From Brumimicrobium sp964585545 (lineage in GTDB: Bacteria; Bacteroidota; Bacteroidia; Flavobacteriales_D; Crocinitomicaceae), in assembly GCA_964585545.1 (NCBI GenBank), contig CAZPDT010000001.1:62001-126000 (forward strand): 64,000 bases of DNA. Reading direction: 5' to 3'. The position numbers were made by a program, and so were the translations under genes. The notes under the pieces were generated by a model. That model was not told the origin of the DNA, did not search any database, and was given only the letters and a program-made list of their open reading frames with translations. Below, piece by piece: positions 60,548 through 64,000 of this stretch (positions are counted from its first letter, which is position 1; each line of letters starts with the position of its first letter).

Positions 60548-60579
60548 AAATATTAAGAACGATAAATATAATAAGTAAA

Positions 60580-60696
60580 ATGAAAGTAAAGGCTTCAGTT
60601 AAAAAACGATCCGATGATTGTAAAATCGTTAAGCGAAAAGGAAGGGTTTACGTTATAAACAAGAAAAATCCAAAGTTTAAACAAAGACAAGGATAA
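60580..60696 (+). CDS. rpmJ: 50S ribosomal protein L36, zinc-ligand-poor form
   Basis: A 38-residue L36: MKVKASVKKRSDDCKIVKRK, then the VYVINKKNPKFKQRQG end. The usual zinc ligands are Cys11, Cys14, Cys27 and His33; here they are Ser11, Cys14, Asn27 and Phe33, so zinc cannot be bound in the normal way. The overall length and the KQRQG end are conserved. Confidence 0.95.
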   Translation: MKVKASVKKRSDDCKIVKRKGRVYVINKKNPKFKQRQG

Positions 60697-60711
60697 GTTA
60701 ATTGTAAAATT

Positions 60712-61086
60712 ATGGCGAGAATTGCAGGAATAGATTTACCTAAAAATAAACGTGGTGTTATTGGTTTAACATACATCTATGGTATTGGTCGAAGTACGGC
60801 CAAAGAAATTCTAAAAGAGAATAAAATTGATGAGAACATTAAAGTCTCTGAATGGAGTGATGACCAGATTTCTAAAATTAGAAATAGCATTACTTTAATC
60901 AAGGTTGAGGGGGCTTTAAGGTCGGAGATTCAATTGGACATTAAACGACTCATGGATATTGGTTGTTATAGAGGAATTCGACATAGAGCTGGATTACCAC
61001 TTCGTGGGCAACGAACCAAGAATAATTCACGTACAAGAAAAGGGAGAAGAAAAACTGTTGCAAATAAGAAAAAAGCAACTAAATAA
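60712..61086 (+). CDS. rpsM: 30S ribosomal protein S13
   Basis: A 124-residue head protein: MARIAGIDLPKNKRGVIGLT, the helix-hairpin-helix IYGIGRSTAKEIL, and the RHRAGLPLRGQRTKNNSRTRKG tail that reaches the P-site tRNA. Confidence 0.98.
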   Translation: MARIAGIDLPKNKRGVIGLTYIYGIGRSTAKEILKENKIDENIKVSEWSDDQISKIRNSITLIKVEGALRSEIQLDIKRLMDIGCYRGIRHRAGLPLRGQRTKNNSRTRKGRRKTVANKKKATK

Positions 61087-61097
61087 TAGTTATTAAT

Positions 61098-61484
61098 ATG
61101 GCAAAGGCTAATCAGAAAAAGAGAAAAAACGTAAAGGTGGATGCTGTTGGAGAAGCGCATATAAAGGCGACCTTTAACAATGTTATAGTTTCTTTAACCA
61201 ATACAAAAGGTCAAGTTATTTCTTGGTCATCAGCTGGGAAAATGGGCTTTAAAGGTTCTAAGAAAAACACTCCTTATGCAGCACAAGTGGCTGCCGAAGA
61301 TTGTGCAAAAGAAGCACACAGCTTTGGATTACGTAAAGTAAAGGTATATGTTAAAGGACCAGGTGCGGGAAGAGAATCTGCAATTCGTGCAATTCATAAC
61401 GCGGGTATCGAAGTGACAGAAATCAATGATGTTACTCCATTGCCTCATAATGGTTGTAGACCGCCTAAAAGAAGAAGAGTATAA
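61098..61484 (+). CDS. rpsK: 30S ribosomal protein S11
   Basis: A 128-residue platform protein: GEAHIKATFNNVIVSLTNTKGQVISWSSAGKMGFKGSKKNTPYAAQ and the C-terminal DVTPLPHNGCRPPKRRRV. After it comes the largest gap of the cluster (75 bp), which can fold into a hairpin before rpsD. Confidence 0.98.
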   Translation: MAKANQKKRKNVKVDAVGEAHIKATFNNVIVSLTNTKGQVISWSSAGKMGFKGSKKNTPYAAQVAAEDCAKEAHSFGLRKVKVYVKGPGAGRESAIRAIHNAGIEVTEINDVTPLPHNGCRPPKRRRV

Positions 61485-61499
61485 TTTAAATTAATCATA

Positions 61500-61544
61500 G
61501 AGGAATTGAACTGACGAAGGAAATGCCTTAATTCTCAGTCCCTC
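61500..61544 (+). promoter_or_regulatory. Candidate RNA leader hairpin before rpsD
   Basis: Nested pairs: GAGG (61500-61503) with CCTC (61541-61544), ACTGA (61510-61514) with TCAGT (61535-61539), and AAGG (61517-61520) with CCTT (61526-61529) closing a 5-nt loop. An alternative helix GAATT/AATTC is also possible. It occupies the only long gap in the cluster and ends 15 nt before the rpsD ATG, as expected for an autoregulatory site of S4. Confidence 0.5.
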
Positions 61545-61559
61545 ACTAATACACAAAAA

Positions 61560-62165
61560 ATGGCAAGATATACAGGACCAAAATCAAGAATAGCGCGAAA
61601 ATTCAAGGAGCCCATCTTTGGCCCCGATAAGGCGTTAGAAAGAAGAAATTATGGACCAGGTCAACATGGTCCCAATAGAAGAGGAGGAAAACGATCAGAA
61701 TACTCGCTTCAATTAACTGAAAAGCAAAAAGCCAAATATACATACGGAATATTAGAACGTCAATTTTCTAATCTTTTTAAAAAGGCTTCTGGAATGAAGG
61801 GGATCACAGGTGAGAACTTACTTGTTCTTTGTGAGTCTCGTTTAGACAATACAGTGTTCCGATTGGGGATTGCGCCTACACGTAGTTCAGCTCGTCAATT
61901 TGTATCTCATAAACACATCACTGTGAATGGAAAGTTGGTGAATATCCCTTCCTATACGCTTCGTGAAGGTGATGTAGTGGGTGTTCGAGAGAAATCAAAG
62001 TCTTTGGAAATGATTACCAACTCAATTGCTGCAAACTCTAAAGAGTACGATTGGTTGAACTGGGATGCAGCTAAAATGTCAGGAACTTTTATGAACACTC
62101 CTACAAGAGAAATGATTCCTGAAAATATTAATGAACAATTAATTGTAGAATTATATTCTAAATAA
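61560..62165 (+). CDS. rpsD: 30S ribosomal protein S4
   Basis: A 201-residue assembly initiator of the 30S body. MARYTGPKSRIARKFKEPIF lacks the zinc Cys cluster, followed by GPGQHGPNRRGGKRSEYSLQL and the S4 RNA-binding domain (ESRLDNTVFRLGIAPTRSSARQFVSHKHITVNG). In other bacteria S4 represses its own operon segment, consistent with the hairpin upstream. Confidence 0.98.
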   Translation: MARYTGPKSRIARKFKEPIFGPDKALERRNYGPGQHGPNRRGGKRSEYSLQLTEKQKAKYTYGILERQFSNLFKKASGMKGITGENLLVLCESRLDNTVFRLGIAPTRSSARQFVSHKHITVNGKLVNIPSYTLREGDVVGVREKSKSLEMITNSIAANSKEYDWLNWDAAKMSGTFMNTPTREMIPENINEQLIVELYSK

Positions 62166-62181
62166 AAAACATTAAATTATT

Positions 62182-63174
62182 ATGGCTATTTTAGACTTTC
62201 AAAAGCCCGACAAAGTAATTATGATTGAATCCGACGAGCATGTTGGACAATTTGAATTTCGTCCTCTAGAACCAGGATATGGAATTACTGTCGGAAATGC
62301 TTTACGACGTATCTTGCTTTCTTCTTTAGAAGGATTTGCAATTGCTTCTATTCGTATAGAGGGTGTAGATCACGAATTTTCTACAATTAAAGGAGTTGTT
62401 GAAGATGTTACCGAAATGGTACTCAACTTTAAACAAGTGCGCTTTAAACAACAGATTAAAGATCAAGACGAAGAAACTGTTATTATTTCTGTTTCTGGTC
62501 AAGATAAATTTACCGCTGGTGATATTGGCAAGTTTACAACTGCTTTTCAAGTACTAAATCCCGACATGGTGATTTGCAACATGGATGCATCTGTAAAACT
62601 CGATATTGAATTGAAAATTATTAAAGGTCGTGGATATGTTCCTGCAGAAGAAAATAAAACTTCTAATGCTGCAATAGGCACGATCTTTATTGATTCTATC
62701 TTTACTCCAATTAAAAATGTGAAGTACGCTGTAGAAAACTTCCGTGTGGAGCAAAAAACAGATTATGAAAAATTAATCTTTGATGTTGAATCAGATGGCT
62801 CTATCCACCCTAAAGATGCTTTGCAAGAGGCTGCAAAAATTCTTATCCATCACTTTATGCTCTTTTCGGATGAGCGCATTACATTGGATAGCGAAATTAA
62901 ATCAGAGACTGAAGAGTTTGATGAAACCTCATTGCACATGCGTCAATTGTTGAAAACCAAATTGATTGATTTGGATTTGTCTGTAAGAGCGCTCAACTGT
63001 TTGAAAGCAGCAGATGTAGATACGCTTGGTGATTTGGTTGTTTACAATAAGAATGATTTATTGAAGTTCCGAAACTTCGGTAAAAAATCACTTACAGAAT
63101 TAGAGGACCTTGTTGATTCTAAAGGACTTTCGTTTGGAATGAATACGTCTAAATACAAACTAGACAAAGAGTAA
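62182..63174 (+). CDS. rpoA: RNA polymerase subunit alpha
   Basis: A 330-residue subunit. The N-terminal dimerisation domain has PLEPGYGITVGNALRRILLSSLEG and VEDVTEMVLNFKQV; the C-terminal domain (about 255-320) has LDLSVRALNCLKAADVDTLGDLV and LKFRNFGKKSLTELEDLV, the helices that bind UP elements and activators. The Arg/Lys/Asn positions expected for DNA contact are largely kept. Confidence 0.98.
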   Translation: MAILDFQKPDKVIMIESDEHVGQFEFRPLEPGYGITVGNALRRILLSSLEGFAIASIRIEGVDHEFSTIKGVVEDVTEMVLNFKQVRFKQQIKDQDEETVIISVSGQDKFTAGDIGKFTTAFQVLNPDMVICNMDASVKLDIELKIIKGRGYVPAEENKTSNAAIGTIFIDSIFTPIKNVKYAVENFRVEQKTDYEKLIFDVESDGSIHPKDALQEAAKILIHHFMLFSDERITLDSEIKSETEEFDETSLHMRQLLKTKLIDLDLSVRALNCLKAADVDTLGDLVVYNKNDLLKFRNFGKKSLTELEDLVDSKGLSFGMNTSKYKLDKE

Positions 63175-63199
63175 AAACATATTATATTAAGACTTCAAA

Positions 63200-64000
63200 A
63201 TGAGACACGGTAAAAAAATAAATAGTTTAGGAAGAACAAAATCCCATAGAAGTGCAATGCTTTCTAATATGGCTTGTTCTCTAATTGAACACAAGAAAAT
63301 TAATACAACTGTTGCTAAAGCAAAAGCACTTCGTGTTTATTTAGAACCTTTACTTACAAAGGCAAAAACAGACTCAACACACTCACGTCGTATTCTATTT
63401 AGATACTTGCAAAGTAAAGATGCAATTACGGAATTGTTTCGCGAAGTTGCACCGAAAATAGCAGACCGACCAGGAGGATACCTACGTATTGTTCGTATAG
63501 GAAATAGATTGGGAGATAATGCAGAAATGTGCATGATTGAATTGGTTGACTTTAATGAGATTTATAGTAAGGAAGCGCCTAAAACAGAGAAGAAAACACG
63601 TCGTTCTAGAAGAGGTGGTGGAAGTAAGAAATCAACAGCTTCTACAGACAATGCTGAAGGAACTGCGGTTAAGACTGATTCCGCAAAGTCAGAAGATAAG
63701 AAGGAGGCAACAAAAGCCGATGATGCTGCTGATACAAAAGAGAAAGAGGCAAGCAAAACAACGACTTCTAAAAAGGAAACAGCTCCAAAAGCGAAAAAGG
63801 AAGAACCTAAAGCTAAGAAGGAAGCGCCCAAGGCTACTAAAAAAGCAGAACCCAAAGCTGATTCAAAATCGCCTGAGAAAAAATCAGCTAAGAAAGAAGA
63901 AGCTAAAGGTGATAATAAAAAGGAAGCTGCAACTCCTAAAGCTAAAAAGGACAAAAGCGAGGAACCTAAAGCAGATTCAAAAAAGAAAGCTGAAGAAACA
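63200..64000 (+). CDS. rplQ: 50S ribosomal protein L17 with very long Lys/Ala/Glu tail, end outside window
   Basis: 267 residues are visible and the frame is still open at the window edge. Residues 1-115 are normal L17: MRHGKKINSLGRTKSHRSAM, then ADRPGGYLRIVRIGNRLGDNAEMCMIELVDFNEIY. After a basic patch (KKTRRSRRGGG, about 132-142) comes a tail of over 120 residues rich in Lys, Ala, Glu and Asp, with loose repeats such as APKAKKEEPKAKKEAPKATK. Extended L17 tails are known in Bacteroidota, but this one is long. It is probably disordered; its role is unknown. Confidence 0.93.
   Translation, partial: MRHGKKINSLGRTKSHRSAMLSNMACSLIEHKKINTTVAKAKALRVYLEPLLTKAKTDSTHSRRILFRYLQSKDAITELFREVAPKIADRPGGYLRIVRIGNRLGDNAEMCMIELVDFNEIYSKEAPKTEKKTRRSRRGGGSKKSTASTDNAEGTAVKTDSAKSEDKKEATKADDAADTKEKEASKTTTSKKETAPKAKKEEPKAKKEAPKATKKAEPKADSKSPEKKSAKKEEAKGDNKKEAATPKAKKDKSEEPKADSKKKAEET

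Noticed and set aside
63562..63954. Antisense 130-residue open frame rich in Ala, Ser, Leu and Phe
   Set aside because: It is the exact complement of the repetitive Lys/Ala/Glu tail of rplQ; its composition is explained by that tail.
1..64000. CRISPR arrays, prophage genes, complete transposases
   Set aside because: No regularly spaced repeats, integrase, transposase or phage structural genes are visible in the window.

Overview
The window is a chromosomal segment of a low-GC member of the Bacteroidota, most likely order Flavobacteriales (Crocinitomicaceae/Fluviicola-like is my guess from protein style, not a measured placement). The evidence is gldE and gldD gliding genes, PorP/SprF proteins, several secreted proteins with type IX secretion (T9SS) C-terminal sorting domains, a CcsBA-type cytochrome c synthase, BshB1 of bacillithiol synthesis, a Bacteroidota-type HU, and many upstream regions carrying the Bacteroidota -7 promoter element TAnnTTTG. 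No tRNA, rRNA, CRISPR array or intact insertion sequence was seen.

Layout. 1-4.9 kb (minus strand): a truncated serine-hydrolase lipoprotein, an orphan kinase-like protein, then a three-gene unit of ECF sigma factor, a hybrid protein joining an anti-sigma-like N-terminus to a PorP/SprF-like barrel, and a free-standing PorP/SprF. 5-19 kb: housekeeping genes, namely acyl-CoA synthetase, a Kelch/T9SS - recG - TonB-like unit, gap, a CYTH protein, YceI, pyrC, a dolichol-phosphate-mannose-type glycosyltransferase, recX, RNase G/E, a tiny 30-residue basic protein and HU. 18.3-21.9 kb: mutY, then the flavobacterial ssb-gldE-gldD cluster. 21.9-32.8 kb: an LTA-synthase-like transferase, sppA, folK, an OmpA/TPR-type lipoprotein, a second ECF sigma factor, a lone membrane-fusion protein and several conserved unknowns. 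32.9-33.6 kb: a decayed locus with a frameshifted lipoprotein pseudogene and a roughly 129-bp foldback (MITE-like) element. 33.6-37.9 kb: a tightly packed operon of surface lipoprotein, DUF5723-like barrel and T9SS cargo. 37.9-46.4 kb: KdsC-like phosphatase, DUF2520 protein, ccsBA, bshB1, a GT4 glycosyltransferase and a PA-domain T9SS cargo.

46.8 kb to the end: one uninterrupted ribosomal cluster merging the str, S10, spc and alpha operons (rpsL to rplQ, 32 genes, no tuf after fusA and no map after secY). A good TTG-N19-TAnnTTTG promoter precedes rpsL. The largest internal gap (75 bp) lies before rpsD and can form a hairpin. Most ribosomal genes start within about 30 bp of the previous stop, so they are probably co-transcribed and partly translationally coupled.

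The most interesting signal is the sigma / anti-sigma-barrel hybrid / PorP unit at 1783-4882. If read correctly, a single polypeptide spans both membranes and could link the state of a T9SS outer-membrane component directly to a sigma factor. Other points worth attention are the MITE-like element, the 30-residue basic gene, the rpsD leader, the zinc-ligand-poor L36 and the very long charged tail on L17.
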